From Roseobacter sp. SK209-2-6 (GTDB lineage Bacteria; Pseudomonadota; Alphaproteobacteria; Rhodobacterales; Rhodobacteraceae): a stretch of DNA of 64,000 nt. Below, piece after piece: positions 18,644 to 26,702 of the stretch (positions are counted from its first letter, which is position 1; each line of letters opens with the position of its first letter). The stretch is from contig NZ_AAYC01000007.1 of assembly GCF_000169455.1 (NCBI RefSeq), forward strand, positions 62,001 through 126,000, written 5' to 3'. Both the position numbers and the translations under genes were made by a program. The notes under the pieces were generated by a model. That model searched no databases and was not told the origin of the DNA. It was given only the letters and a program-made list of their open reading frames with translations.

Positions 18644-18846
18644 CTCCGCAAGCTCGGATCCCCGGGGTTATTCTCAACTGGTTTGACGGGCACGCCTTCC
18701 TCGACCACCCAGACGGAGGGGAGCAGCGAGATGGCAAAGATTGAATGAGCGTACCCGTCGGGGATCCGGGCTGCCGGACCCCCATTCAGCCAGAGACTTA
18801 GCTCAGACCAAATTTCAGCAGTTTGATCGCAGCGAAATCGCTGATG
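18640..18846 (-). CDS. Protein-like frame between capsid gene and g6 without canonical start
   Basis: Open frame in the -1 phase relative to the capsid gene. It overlaps the last 16 capsid codons, continues through the 154-base gap and stops with a TGA that overlaps the g6 ATG (ATGA). The last 50 codons use G/C-ending codons like the neighbours and give a natural-looking peptide (segments AHSIFAISLLPSVWVVEEG and VENNPGDPSLRR). There is no ATG, GTG or TTG that would give more than 23 residues. Possibilities are a CTG/ATT start, -1 frameshifting from the capsid gene (no classical slippery heptamer is seen), or a start-less remnant. Confidence 0.4.
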   Translation of the reverse strand, partial: HQRFRCDQTAEIWSELSLWLNGGPAARIPDGYAHSIFAISLLPSVWVVEEGVPVKPVENNPGDPSLRR

Positions 18847-19979
18847 TCACCGCCAATGCGCTTGGTTGCATAGAACAGCACATGAGGTTTGGCACTGAAG
18901 GGGTCGCGCAGAACCCGCAAGTCGGGCCGCTCTGCGATTGTGTAGCCTGCGTTGAAATCTCCAAAGGCGATCGAGAAACTATCCGCCGCAGCATCAGGCA
19001 TATCTTCCGCAACCAGAACAGGGTACCCCAGCAGGCGCGCGGGTTCGCCAGCCGCCAATCCATCTGACCAGAGGAAACGGCCATCAGAATCTTTCAGCTT
19101 GCGGATCAGACCGGCGGTTTTTGAGTTCATCACAAAACTCGCATTGGCGCGATATTGCGCCCCAAGCGCATAGACCAAGTCAATGATGGCATCACCATCT
19201 CCGACCCCACCCGCATCACCGGTTGCGATGTAGCCCAGATTGCCCCAGGTCCAGACGTCGTTGTCCACTGCCGGATGACTGAGGATCCCCATTGGCTTGT
19301 CAATGCCGTCCCCATTCACAAAGGCAGCGGCCTCTGCGCGCGAAAACTTGTCCGCAATCCGATTTGCCAGCCAGTTTTCGATGTCAAAAGCGCTGTCGTC
19401 CAGCAACCGCTGGGAGGCCTTGGGCAAGGCGCTAAGCTCATGCAATGGGATCGTGATCCGATCAATCACAGGGGTTGCGCTCTCGGAGGTAGGATCCGTT
19501 TCGTTTGCCCAGCCTGCCCCGGCCTCACTGTGATCGACCAAGACATCAAAGGACGTCGCTTCTACACTGACAATCGAAGCAACTGCGCGAATGGAAGCAG
19601 TGGATTGCAATACCGATTTCACCGTATCAGCAGTCTGCGGATCCACCAGATAACCGCCGTCACCATTCACCGTGGTCGAGAGAGCCTTGCTCTCGGGCAA
19701 CAGCCCTCGCAGAGCGGCCTCATCGCCAGTGCGAACATAGCCAGCAAAGGCTTTTTGATGCGGCGCTTCTACTTCTGCTGCCGCTGAGAGAAGCGGGCGC
19801 GCCGCGCGATAATTTTTTCGGTCCAGCATGGTCATACGTTCTTCCGTTTGTTTCAGCTTTGCCTTCACATTGCCCTGAAATCCCTTGAATTCTCTCAGAA
19901 ACTCGGAAAATGCCTGAGAGAAATCCTGTGTCAGAGCCAGGGGTGCCTCTGAGCTTTCAGGGAGATTTTCACTGCTCAT
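18798..19979 (-). CDS. GTA g5: major capsid protein (HK97 fold)
   Basis: 393-residue capsid subunit. The first 100 residues or so form a coiled-coil scaffolding (delta) domain (ALTQDFSQAFSEFLREFKGFQGNVKAKLKQTEERM), which the g4 protease removes during maturation in this family. The HK97 fold follows: GGYLVDPQTADTV, IPLHELSALPKASQRLLDD and the C-terminal KRIGGDISDFAAIKLLKFG. It overlaps g4 by 11 bases. It matches R. capsulatus rcc01687 in length. Confidence 0.95.
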   Translation of the reverse strand: MSSENLPESSEAPLALTQDFSQAFSEFLREFKGFQGNVKAKLKQTEERMTMLDRKNYRAARPLLSAAAEVEAPHQKAFAGYVRTGDEAALRGLLPESKALSTTVNGDGGYLVDPQTADTVKSVLQSTASIRAVASIVSVEATSFDVLVDHSEAGAGWANETDPTSESATPVIDRITIPLHELSALPKASQRLLDDSAFDIENWLANRIADKFSRAEAAAFVNGDGIDKPMGILSHPAVDNDVWTWGNLGYIATGDAGGVGDGDAIIDLVYALGAQYRANASFVMNSKTAGLIRKLKDSDGRFLWSDGLAAGEPARLLGYPVLVAEDMPDAAADSFSIAFGDFNAGYTIAERPDLRVLRDPFSAKPHVLFYATKRIGGDISDFAAIKLLKFGLS

Positions 19980-20571
19980 TTTTTGATCCTATTGCCTGAA
20001 TTGAAGAGTTGAAGCTCGCGACTTGCCGGGCTGTGCGACGGAGCTGACCGGCCAAAGCCTTCATCGCAGTCAACTCATTGGCTTTGCCGGGAAGTTCCGG
20101 TGTCGTAACCCGCGCCGAAGGCAGCATTGGAAAGGTGACCAGGGATACCTCCCACAGTTCGACATCCTGTAGGAGACGGCCACCAGCGGCATTCTTCTGT
20201 GCCCGTTTGGTACGATAGCCGATAGAGAGCCCCTCCATCGCGCCCGCCGCAATCAGACTGACCGCTTCGGCGCCGCGCTGAATATCCGTTAAGATGCTCC
20301 CCCTGACCCAAAGTCCCTTTTGGTCTTCACGGATTTCATCCCAGACCCCAATGGGTTGCGCAGGGTCGTGCTGCCATAGCATCTTGATCCGCATCCCACG
20401 GTCCCGCAGATCTGTCAGGGATCTCCGGTAGGCACCTGCTGCTACCACATCGCCACCTTGATCGGTCTCACCAAAGAGGCTGGCGTAGCCTTGGATGACA
20501 TTCCCATCCTTCAGGTTCAGCGCCTCTCCGAAATGGGCGAATTTGTGCTCGAAATCTGATTTAACACTCAT
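19969..20571 (-). CDS. GTA g4: prohead protease (U35/HK97 family)
   Basis: 200-residue serine protease that matures the capsid. The catalytic His is in LWQHDPAQPIG, the nucleophile Ser in EGLSIGYRT, and a third conserved segment is ELWEVSLVTFPM. The order portal, protease, capsid is canonical. The C-terminal tail (about 40 residues) is basic, as expected for a scaffold-interacting segment. No defect seen. Confidence 0.94.
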   Translation of the reverse strand: MSVKSDFEHKFAHFGEALNLKDGNVIQGYASLFGETDQGGDVVAAGAYRRSLTDLRDRGMRIKMLWQHDPAQPIGVWDEIREDQKGLWVRGSILTDIQRGAEAVSLIAAGAMEGLSIGYRTKRAQKNAAGGRLLQDVELWEVSLVTFPMLPSARVTTPELPGKANELTAMKALAGQLRRTARQVASFNSSIQAIGSKNEQ

Positions 20572-20601
20572 TGGGAACTCCTGCTAACTCCCTGAAAAGG
20601 C

Positions 20602-20820
20602 TCATTGCGAAGCGATGATCGATTGAAAGGCCTGAGCTAGGATGACGGCTGCAACACCGTAGACCGTCAGCCAGATACGGCGCTCCAGTCGCTCCAGCAT
20701 CTGTTCCAGCCGGTCCAATCTGCGACCCAGGGTATCCAGCTGGATCTGGTGCACCTTTTCATGCGCCGTCAGCCGGTGCCCGGGCGCGCATTCGAAGGGG
20801 GGCAGAGGCATATCAGACAT
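20602..20820 (-). CDS. GTA g3.5: head formation protein (rcc01685 family)
   Basis: 72-residue protein with a predicted coiled coil (RLDRLEQMLERLERRI) and one C-terminal membrane segment (WLTVYGVAAVILAQAF). This layout and the position between portal and protease genes match the small GTA head formation protein of R. capsulatus. It overlaps the portal gene by eight bases. Confidence 0.85.
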   Translation of the reverse strand: MSDMPLPPFECAPGHRLTAHEKVHQIQLDTLGRRLDRLEQMLERLERRIWLTVYGVAAVILAQAFQSIIASQ

Positions 20821-22003
20821 CCGTCTCCCCCTCCTCCCCCAGAGGAAGGGGGGGTAGTCCCAGCAGTTGCCTCTTTTCCGAAGCGCTCAGAAATTCGGCC
20901 CCTGAAACCTGTCGCCACTGTGCCTCTCGTTCACTTGCAAGAGCTGGGATTTGGTCGAGGTCCGGTTTCAATTCAACAACTTCCCCACCAAAGCCGGAGA
21001 TCCACTCAGACAGGCTTGCGGCAACCCGTGTTGCCAGTGGCAGCACTGTCAGGCGGTAAAAGGCGCGGTTGGCCTCTTGGTAGTTGGAATAGGTCGCATC
21101 CCCGGGCAATCCCAACAGCATAGGAGGTACCCCAATCGCCAATGCAATTTCACGTGCGGCGGCTTCCTTGGTTTTTTGAAACTCCATATCAGCCGGGGAG
21201 AACCCCATGGGCTTCCAATCCAGCCCCCCCTCCAGGACCATAGGCCGCCCGGCATTTCGCGCCCCCTGAAAATTCACCTCGATCTCTTCGCTCAGCCGCC
21301 GGAACTGATCATCCGAGAGCCCCCCCTGCCCGTCACTTCCGCTCCAGACCAGGGCACCAGAGGGGCGGGCAGCATTGTCCAGCAGCGCTTTGGACCAATG
21401 AGAGGCCGCGTTATGCACCTCCAGTGCGGATCCCGCCGCCTGTAGCGGAGCCAGCCCATAGTGATCATCCTGCGGGTGATAGTTCTTGAGATGCAGAATT
21501 GGGTTGCGCATATCTGCGCAGTTAAAGCGATGTTTTCGCCCGCCGACCCGATATTCATAGGCCTGAGGCCAGCCATCGGGGCCTGGCACAACGCTCATCC
21601 GCTCTGGACGCAGAACATGCAATTCCGCTGGCCAACCTTGGGTCTCACTCACCGCTTCGACATAGGCGTTGCCGGACAGCAGCAAAGAGGCAAAGAGAGC
21701 TTCGAGAAAATCCTGTCGTGCCTGCGCGGCATTTGGATGTGCAACAAGAGACAAAACAGGATGGGTTTCAAAACGCGCCTGTGTATCCTGCAGAACCAGT
21801 GGCAAGGCCGCCGCGGCCTCAGCCACCATGCGAACCGCGCGAAATCCAACCGGATTGCTGCTGTAGCCCAGATTGGTCAGGGAGACGGTATCTCTGGGGC
21901 CCCAAACCGCAGTTGATCCTGCTTGCAGAGCAATGACACGAGATGCGGCACTGGCTTTCTTTTCCACGGGCTGTCGCCGCTGCCAGGGTAGATTGAACCG
22001 CAT
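20813..22003 (-). CDS. GTA g3: portal protein
   Basis: 396-residue HK97-family portal, the dodecameric ring through which DNA enters the head. Motifs: SSNPVGFRAVRMVAEAAAALPL, LLLSGNAYVEAV, and EIALAIGVPPMLLGLPGD, which is characteristic. The start at 22003 (MRFNLPW) has AAGGAG six bases upstream; a more upstream ATG adds ten residues without ribosome binding site. It overlaps g3.5 at its end, and 141 bases separate it from the terminase gene. Confidence 0.95.
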   Translation of the reverse strand: MRFNLPWQRRQPVEKKASAASRVIALQAGSTAVWGPRDTVSLTNLGYSSNPVGFRAVRMVAEAAAALPLVLQDTQARFETHPVLSLVAHPNAAQARQDFLEALFASLLLSGNAYVEAVSETQGWPAELHVLRPERMSVVPGPDGWPQAYEYRVGGRKHRFNCADMRNPILHLKNYHPQDDHYGLAPLQAAGSALEVHNAASHWSKALLDNAARPSGALVWSGSDGQGGLSDDQFRRLSEEIEVNFQGARNAGRPMVLEGGLDWKPMGFSPADMEFQKTKEAAAREIALAIGVPPMLLGLPGDATYSNYQEANRAFYRLTVLPLATRVAASLSEWISGFGGEVVELKPDLDQIPALASEREAQWRQVSGAEFLSASEKRQLLGLPPLPLGEEGETDV

Positions 22004-22144
22004 GAGCCACTCCTTAGGTTTGAGGCGGGGCATTTGCCCCTGTGCTGAAGAAGATCATTGCCGACGGAATTGAAGAAATCTAAGTCACGCCGTTCAGAGC
22101 ATTGGCAACACCAGCTCAACCACTTGTAAAATAACAATTTCCCC

Positions 22145-23488
22145 CTAAAGCACTCTTGCCCTGGGTAGCCGGTAGCTGCTTGTCGGCCGCAAGATCAGTT
22201 CATGGATTGCCCAAACCAGGGCATCCAGCCGATCCGGTGACCCCTGCCCCAGGAAGCCCTGGGGGGTCATCTGGCACATCTGATCTTCTAGGGCGCCCAG
22301 CCCCCGCAGATGAAACACGCGCCCCTGCTCATAAAGCGCGGCAACAGGCTCTGCCCTCGCGGTCTTTCCTTTGCTTGCGTGATGCGCCGTAAAGGGAACA
22401 TTAGGATCAACTTGCCTGAGCAGGTTTTCGACCAAGGCGCCCCCTTGATTGACCTCTGCAATCACGCGACAGGCGCCGAACTCTTCTTTGGCGGCGATGA
22501 CCGCCTTGGCCCAACTTAAAGGTCCTTCACCCTGCACGGTGCGATCCGCCAGCACATAGGTTTCCCACTCACTGGGAGTACCAGCGTGACGCGCCCCCGC
22601 AACCAGAATGCCGCAGGCATCAGAGGCTTTGCCCGCACTCACCGCTGGATCAACAGCAACCACGATCCGGTCAAGTTCCGGCGCTTCTTTGCACTGCTGC
22701 CCTGCAAGCTCAGCAGAACTCCATAGCGCCCCCTCAACATCGCTGAGCAAACAACCCTCCAGTTCTTGTCGCCCTAGACGGGTCCCAGCATATCGCTGCT
22801 TCATCTCTTCCAGAAAGGACGGCGCAAGATTTGCGCGGTTCGCATCGGTCGGCGCATGGGTCTGCACGGTAGAGCTTTGAGCCAGAACGTCGCGCAAAAT
22901 CTGGCTGTTGCGCGGTGTTGTGGTGATACAGGCCCTTGGATCCTTGCCCAAACGCAGGGCAAACTGCAGCATATCCCAGGCTTCACGTCCGCGTTTCCAC
23001 TTGGCCAGTTCATCCAGCCAGGCCAGATCAAATTGCGGTCCCCGCAAGGCTTCTGGATCATGGGCTGAGAAGGCCTGTGCCTGGGCTCCATTGGCCCAGA
23101 GAAGTTTGCGCTCACCCGCTTTCCACTGCGGCCTGCGATCCTTTGGGGAACAGGCCAGAATGCCACTATCTCCCTGGATCATGACGTCGCGCACCTGATC
23201 ATAGGTTTCACCAACCAGGGCAAGCCGCCGGGACGGGCCAGTGGAGAGCGGCGTTGCTCCCTCTATCTGGCAGCGAACCCATTCTGCCCCTGCGCGGGTC
23301 TTTCCTGCTCCGCGACCACCCAAAATGACCCAGTTTCGCCAAGCCCCCTTTGGAGCGATCTGATGAGGCAAAGCCCAGCATTCAAAGAGATAGGGCAGAG
23401 CAGCAAGAGCGTTGCCTTGCAGACTACTCAGAAACCTTTCCTGCATCTCTGGCGGCGCGCAGGCGAGCCAATCGATCGCGGATCTCAT
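22145..23488 (-). CDS. GTA g2: large terminase subunit (ATPase and nuclease)
   Basis: Packages DNA into the head. Walker A is GGRGAGKTRAG, Walker B is LAWLDE, and the nuclease domain starts at VVAVDPAVSAG. The terminase-6 family layout is complete at 447 residues. The start at 23488 (MRSAIDWLA) keeps the family-typical N-terminus; TTG at 23551 or ATG at 23539 would extend it by about 20 residues. Any of these starts lies within g1, so translation is coupled. In GTAs this enzyme packages host DNA without sequence specificity. Confidence 0.93.
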   Translation of the reverse strand: MRSAIDWLACAPPEMQERFLSSLQGNALAALPYLFECWALPHQIAPKGAWRNWVILGGRGAGKTRAGAEWVRCQIEGATPLSTGPSRRLALVGETYDQVRDVMIQGDSGILACSPKDRRPQWKAGERKLLWANGAQAQAFSAHDPEALRGPQFDLAWLDELAKWKRGREAWDMLQFALRLGKDPRACITTTPRNSQILRDVLAQSSTVQTHAPTDANRANLAPSFLEEMKQRYAGTRLGRQELEGCLLSDVEGALWSSAELAGQQCKEAPELDRIVVAVDPAVSAGKASDACGILVAGARHAGTPSEWETYVLADRTVQGEGPLSWAKAVIAAKEEFGACRVIAEVNQGGALVENLLRQVDPNVPFTAHHASKGKTARAEPVAALYEQGRVFHLRGLGALEDQMCQMTPQGFLGQGSPDRLDALVWAIHELILRPTSSYRLPRARVL

Positions 23489-23759
23489 GCTTTGCGGCGT
23501 CGAGATCAAGTTCTGTTGTCTCTGCAAGGGTGAGGGCATTTCGCTCTGCAAGGAATTTCTCCACTTTCTGGCAATCTCGAATAAGCCCCTCCAGCTTGTT
23601 CAACGCAGGCGTTGGTCCGCTGATCGCGTCCGTCTCTTCTTGGGATAATCTGTCGTGGAAGCTCTCGGCCTCCTGTCGAAGCCTAAGGATGGAGCGCTGC
23701 AGGGATTGACATAGATCCCGCAGGTTCAGGACATCCCTGTCCGTTTCTGGTATTGTCAT
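23424..23759 (-). CDS. GTA g1: small terminase subunit
   Basis: 111-residue helical protein, first gene of the cluster, in the position and of the size of R. capsulatus rcc01682, which acts as a small terminase. Sequence is mostly charged helices (LRDLCQSLQRSILRLRQEAESFHDRL; LDAAKHEIRDRLARLRAARD) consistent with an oligomeric coiled-coil ring. It lacks a clear Shine-Dalgarno sequence; its ATG overlaps by ATGA the stop of a 67-codon frame in the leader. It overlaps g2 by at least 65 bases. Confidence 0.87.
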   Translation of the reverse strand: MTIPETDRDVLNLRDLCQSLQRSILRLRQEAESFHDRLSQEETDAISGPTPALNKLEGLIRDCQKVEKFLAERNALTLAETTELDLDAAKHEIRDRLARLRAARDAGKVSE

Positions 23760-23961
23760 GAGTGATCAAACTCGGCTGGTTCCAAACCGCCATAAGCCGC
23801 TGGGAATGAGGATGATTTGCCCCGATGCTTCCCAGTTGTCGCTGCTTTGAACAGTTTGCCGCATTGGGACGGGTCGGTCAAATCCAGTTTGGCCGGTACA
23901 GCCCGGCCCTGCTGAAGAACCTTAACCTTCGTCGACCTGCCTCGATCATACTGCCCCAAAA
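23760..23961 (-). promoter_or_regulatory. GTA leader and probable promoter region
   Basis: About 200 bases between the mltG terminator and g1. Because the upstream gene is insulated by that terminator, transcription of the cluster most likely starts here. It contains one TTAA half-site near 23921, and a TTG-initiated 67-codon frame (23756-23959) whose start lies in the T-tract of the terminator and whose codon use does not look like the neighbours. The promoter elements themselves are not recognisable. Confidence 0.5.
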
Positions 23962-24000
23962 GAGAAAACCACCCGACACGGCATCGCGTGTGGGTGGTTC
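23955..24000 (-). terminator. Terminator of mltG
   Basis: On the minus strand AACCACCC pairs with GGGTGGTT (23992-23999 with 23967-23974), with a smaller inner CACG/CGTG helix, followed by TTCTCTTTT. It starts 28 bases after the mltG stop and separates the fab-mltG transcript from the GTA cluster. Confidence 0.88.
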
Positions 24001-24027
24001 TGAAACTTCTGGCCCGTCAAAGAGCCA

Positions 24028-25182
24028 TTAGTTGTTGTTGCGCTCTGCCTCGATGCGTCGCCATTTGGCAACGTTCTGATTGTGCTCTTGCAGGGTCTTT
24101 GCAAAGGCATGGCCACCGGTGCCATCCGCCACAAAAAACAGGAACTCCGTATCAGCCGGGTTCACCGCAGCTTCCAGGCTGGCACGACCAGGGTTTGCAA
24201 TCGGAGTAGGTGGAAGACCTTCGATCACATAGGTGTTCCAGGGCGTGACTTTGCGAAGTTCGCTGCGTCTCAACCCTCTTCCCAGGATGCCCTGCCCCTT
24301 AGTCACGCCATAGATCACGGTCGGGTCCGTTTGCAGACGCATTCCACGGTTGAGACGATTGGTAAAGACGCTCGCAACCTGCCAGCGTTCCTCTGCTACA
24401 CCTGTCTCTTTCTCGATGATAGAGGCCAGGATCAGCATCTCTTCCGGTGAGTTGACCGCTGCATTTGGTCCACGATTTTCCCAAGCGGCAGCGATTAGTA
24501 GCGCCTGACGGTCCTGCATGTCTTCCAGAACACGCTCACGGCTGGTACCAGCCACCAGCTCATAACTGTCTGGCGCCAGAGTACCCTCCGCCGGCAGATC
24601 AGCAACCTCACCGGAAAGCACTTCAATCGATTTCAGAGCTTCAACAACCTGCCAGCTGGTCACACCTTCGGCCAAGGAGACCCTGAAACGTGTATCGGGC
24701 TCAGCCTGGCGTTTGACAAAAAGTTCCGGAATTTCATCGGTACCGGGCTCAAATTTGGCGCGTTCGACAAAATTCCCGGTTGCCGGATCCAGTTCACGCA
24801 ACTCAGCCCGCAGACGCGTCACGCCGATGCGATAAACAATCTCTGTGCCGCAAGTACTTGCTCCACCGATGGTAACCTGCCCCAGGATCTGCTCCATCGA
24901 GGCACCTGGCTCGACCAGAAAACTACCGGCTTTGAGCTGCGCGGTCTTTTCACTGTATTTCGCCGCAAGCCGGAATATCACACCCGACGAAACAGCCCCC
25001 TGCTCCTCCAAAGAGCGGCTGACCTTGGTCATGTTTGAACCAGGTCGGACCTGCAGGCAGATGGCCTCTGCCAATGGCCCATCAGAAGTATATTGCGACT
25101 TTCCCCAGAGGATGAGGCCGCCCAAAAGGAACAGCCCCACAACCAGGATAGTCAACATGTTAGAAGCGAGGCTTCGCCACAT
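24028..25182 (-). CDS. mltG: Endolytic peptidoglycan transglycosylase MltG
   Basis: Membrane-anchored enzyme of 384 residues that cleaves nascent glycan strands and is thought to set their length. There is an N-terminal membrane anchor (about residues 8-28) and a periplasmic YceG domain with the catalytic Glu in LASIIEKETG and the conserved NTY segment (TPWNTYVIEGLPPTPI). The start codon follows the fabF stop without any gap, so the two are cotranscribed. Adjacency of mltG with fabF and acpP is widespread. Confidence 0.95.
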   Translation of the reverse strand: MWRSLASNMLTILVVGLFLLGGLILWGKSQYTSDGPLAEAICLQVRPGSNMTKVSRSLEEQGAVSSGVIFRLAAKYSEKTAQLKAGSFLVEPGASMEQILGQVTIGGASTCGTEIVYRIGVTRLRAELRELDPATGNFVERAKFEPGTDEIPELFVKRQAEPDTRFRVSLAEGVTSWQVVEALKSIEVLSGEVADLPAEGTLAPDSYELVAGTSRERVLEDMQDRQALLIAAAWENRGPNAAVNSPEEMLILASIIEKETGVAEERWQVASVFTNRLNRGMRLQTDPTVIYGVTKGQGILGRGLRRSELRKVTPWNTYVIEGLPPTPIANPGRASLEAAVNPADTEFLFFVADGTGGHAFAKTLQEHNQNVAKWRRIEAERNNN

Positions 25183-26448
25183 TTATTCAGGCTTTCCGAA
25201 GATAACCGAGGCATTGGTCCCGCCAAACCCAAAGGAGTTGGACAGGGCCACATTGATTTCCCGCTCCCGCTTCTGATTGGGCGCGAGATCAAGTTCGGTT
25301 TCAACAGCGGGGTTATCCAGGTTGATTGTGGGCGGTGCCACCTGATCCCGGATCGCCAGAATGGAGAAGATCGCCTCAATCGCGCCGGCCGCCCCCAAAA
25401 GGTGCCCGGTGGCGGATTTGGTTGAAGTCATGGTGACGTTGCTGGCGTGATCGCCCAGCATACGTTCCACCGCGCCCAGCTCAATCGTATCCGCCATGGT
25501 CGAAGTACCATGCGCATTGATGTAATCGATGTCGTTTGGCTCCAGGCCCGCGTTTTTCAGAGCCGCACGCATGGAGCGCTCACCACCTTCACCGTCCTCG
25601 GAGGGCGCTGTGATGTGATAGGCATCACCGGAGAGGCCATAACCCAGCACCTCGGCGTAGATCTTAGCTCCGCGAGCCTTGGCGTGGTCGTAATCTTCCA
25701 GAACAACGATGCCAGCACCTTCACCCATGACAAAACCATCGCGGTCTGCGTCATAGGGGCGGCTGGCTGATTTTGGATCATCCGCGCGTTTGGTGCTGAG
25801 CGCCTTGCAGGCGTTGAAGCCCGCAATGCCGATTTCACAAATGGCCGCTTCTGCACCACCTGCAACCATAACATCCGCGTCCCCTGAGCGGATCAGCCGC
25901 GCCGCATCACCAATGGCATGGGCACCAGTGGAACAGGCCGTCACAACCGAATGGTTGGGGCCTTTGAATCCGAAACGGATCGAAACCTGGCCAGAGATCA
26001 GGTTGATCAGCGCACCGGGAATAAAGAAAGGAGAAACCCGACGGGGCCCCTTTTCCTTGATCATCACAGCGGTATCCGCGATGGAGCTAAGCCCACCAAT
26101 GCCGGAGCCGATCATAACGCCAGTGCGCAGCAGGCTCTCCTCGTCCTCAGGCGTCCAGCCCGCATCGCGCACAGCCATATCGGCGGCAGCAATGCCATAG
26201 AGGATGAAATCATCGATCTTCTTCTGATCTTTCTTGATGACCCAATCATCCGGGCTAAACGTGCCCTCAGAGCCGTCACCGCGTGGCACTTCGCAGGCAT
26301 ATGTCGTAGTGACGCCGCTTGCCTCGGCATCAAACAGGGTGATGGGACCTGCACCAGACTCTCCGTCAAGCAGGCGTGTCCAGGATTCTTCCACTCCGCT
26401 GGCCAATGGGGTAACCAAGCCCAGTCCGGTGACAACTACTCGACGCAT
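25183..26448 (-). CDS. fabF: 3-oxoacyl-ACP synthase II
   Basis: Elongates acyl-ACP by condensation with malonyl-ACP. It has 421 residues with the full KAS II triad: C172 in VVTACSTGAHA, His in NAHGTSTMAD and His in STKSATGHLLGAAG. It lies downstream of acpP with a HisA-like gene between them, and upstream of mltG. No anomaly; normal length. Confidence 0.97.
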   Translation of the reverse strand: MRRVVVTGLGLVTPLASGVEESWTRLLDGESGAGPITLFDAEASGVTTTYACEVPRGDGSEGTFSPDDWVIKKDQKKIDDFILYGIAAADMAVRDAGWTPEDEESLLRTGVMIGSGIGGLSSIADTAVMIKEKGPRRVSPFFIPGALINLISGQVSIRFGFKGPNHSVVTACSTGAHAIGDAARLIRSGDADVMVAGGAEAAICEIGIAGFNACKALSTKRADDPKSASRPYDADRDGFVMGEGAGIVVLEDYDHAKARGAKIYAEVLGYGLSGDAYHITAPSEDGEGGERSMRAALKNAGLEPNDIDYINAHGTSTMADTIELGAVERMLGDHASNVTMTSTKSATGHLLGAAGAIEAIFSILAIRDQVAPPTINLDNPAVETELDLAPNQKREREINVALSNSFGFGGTNASVIFGKPE

Positions 26449-26659
26449 TCCTTGCTCTCCTTTGCCTCGGCAATCCGTGAAACCAAATAGCTTGGATTGC
26501 GCTTGGGGCGCAAGAGTTCAGAACGGCGTAAACCCGCCGGAAACCGGTCTATTTCTCATCTTATAGGGATAGAACGGCTTGCCCCGCCCCGTTCAGCAAC
26601 TGCCAACAGCCCCTTTTGCGATCCCCACTCCGGAAAAGGCTTTTGCAAAGCGCGAGATG

Positions 26660-26693
26660 GATCGGGATGGCCTACTCTGGCGCAATCCCGATC
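26660..26693. repeat. Inverted repeat after the HisA-like gene
   Basis: GATCGGGAT pairs with ATCCCGATC around 16 bases. It lies ten bases past the stop of the gene that ends at 26703 but lacks a T-run, so it may be an mRNA-stabilising hairpin or weak terminator. Confidence 0.5.
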
Positions 26694-26702
26694 CAAAGGC
26701 AT

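Noticed and set aside
18648-18670. Sequence around GGATCCCCGGGG resembles a plasmid cloning polylinker
   Set aside because: The similarity is limited to two overlapping restriction sites, and the surrounding frame is continuous; no vector sequence is present.
18579-18785. 68-codon minus-strand ORF with ATG between capsid gene and g6
   Set aside because: It overlaps g6 out of frame for 65 bases and is Ser/Arg/Pro-rich like a shadow. The -1 frame in the same gap is the better candidate.
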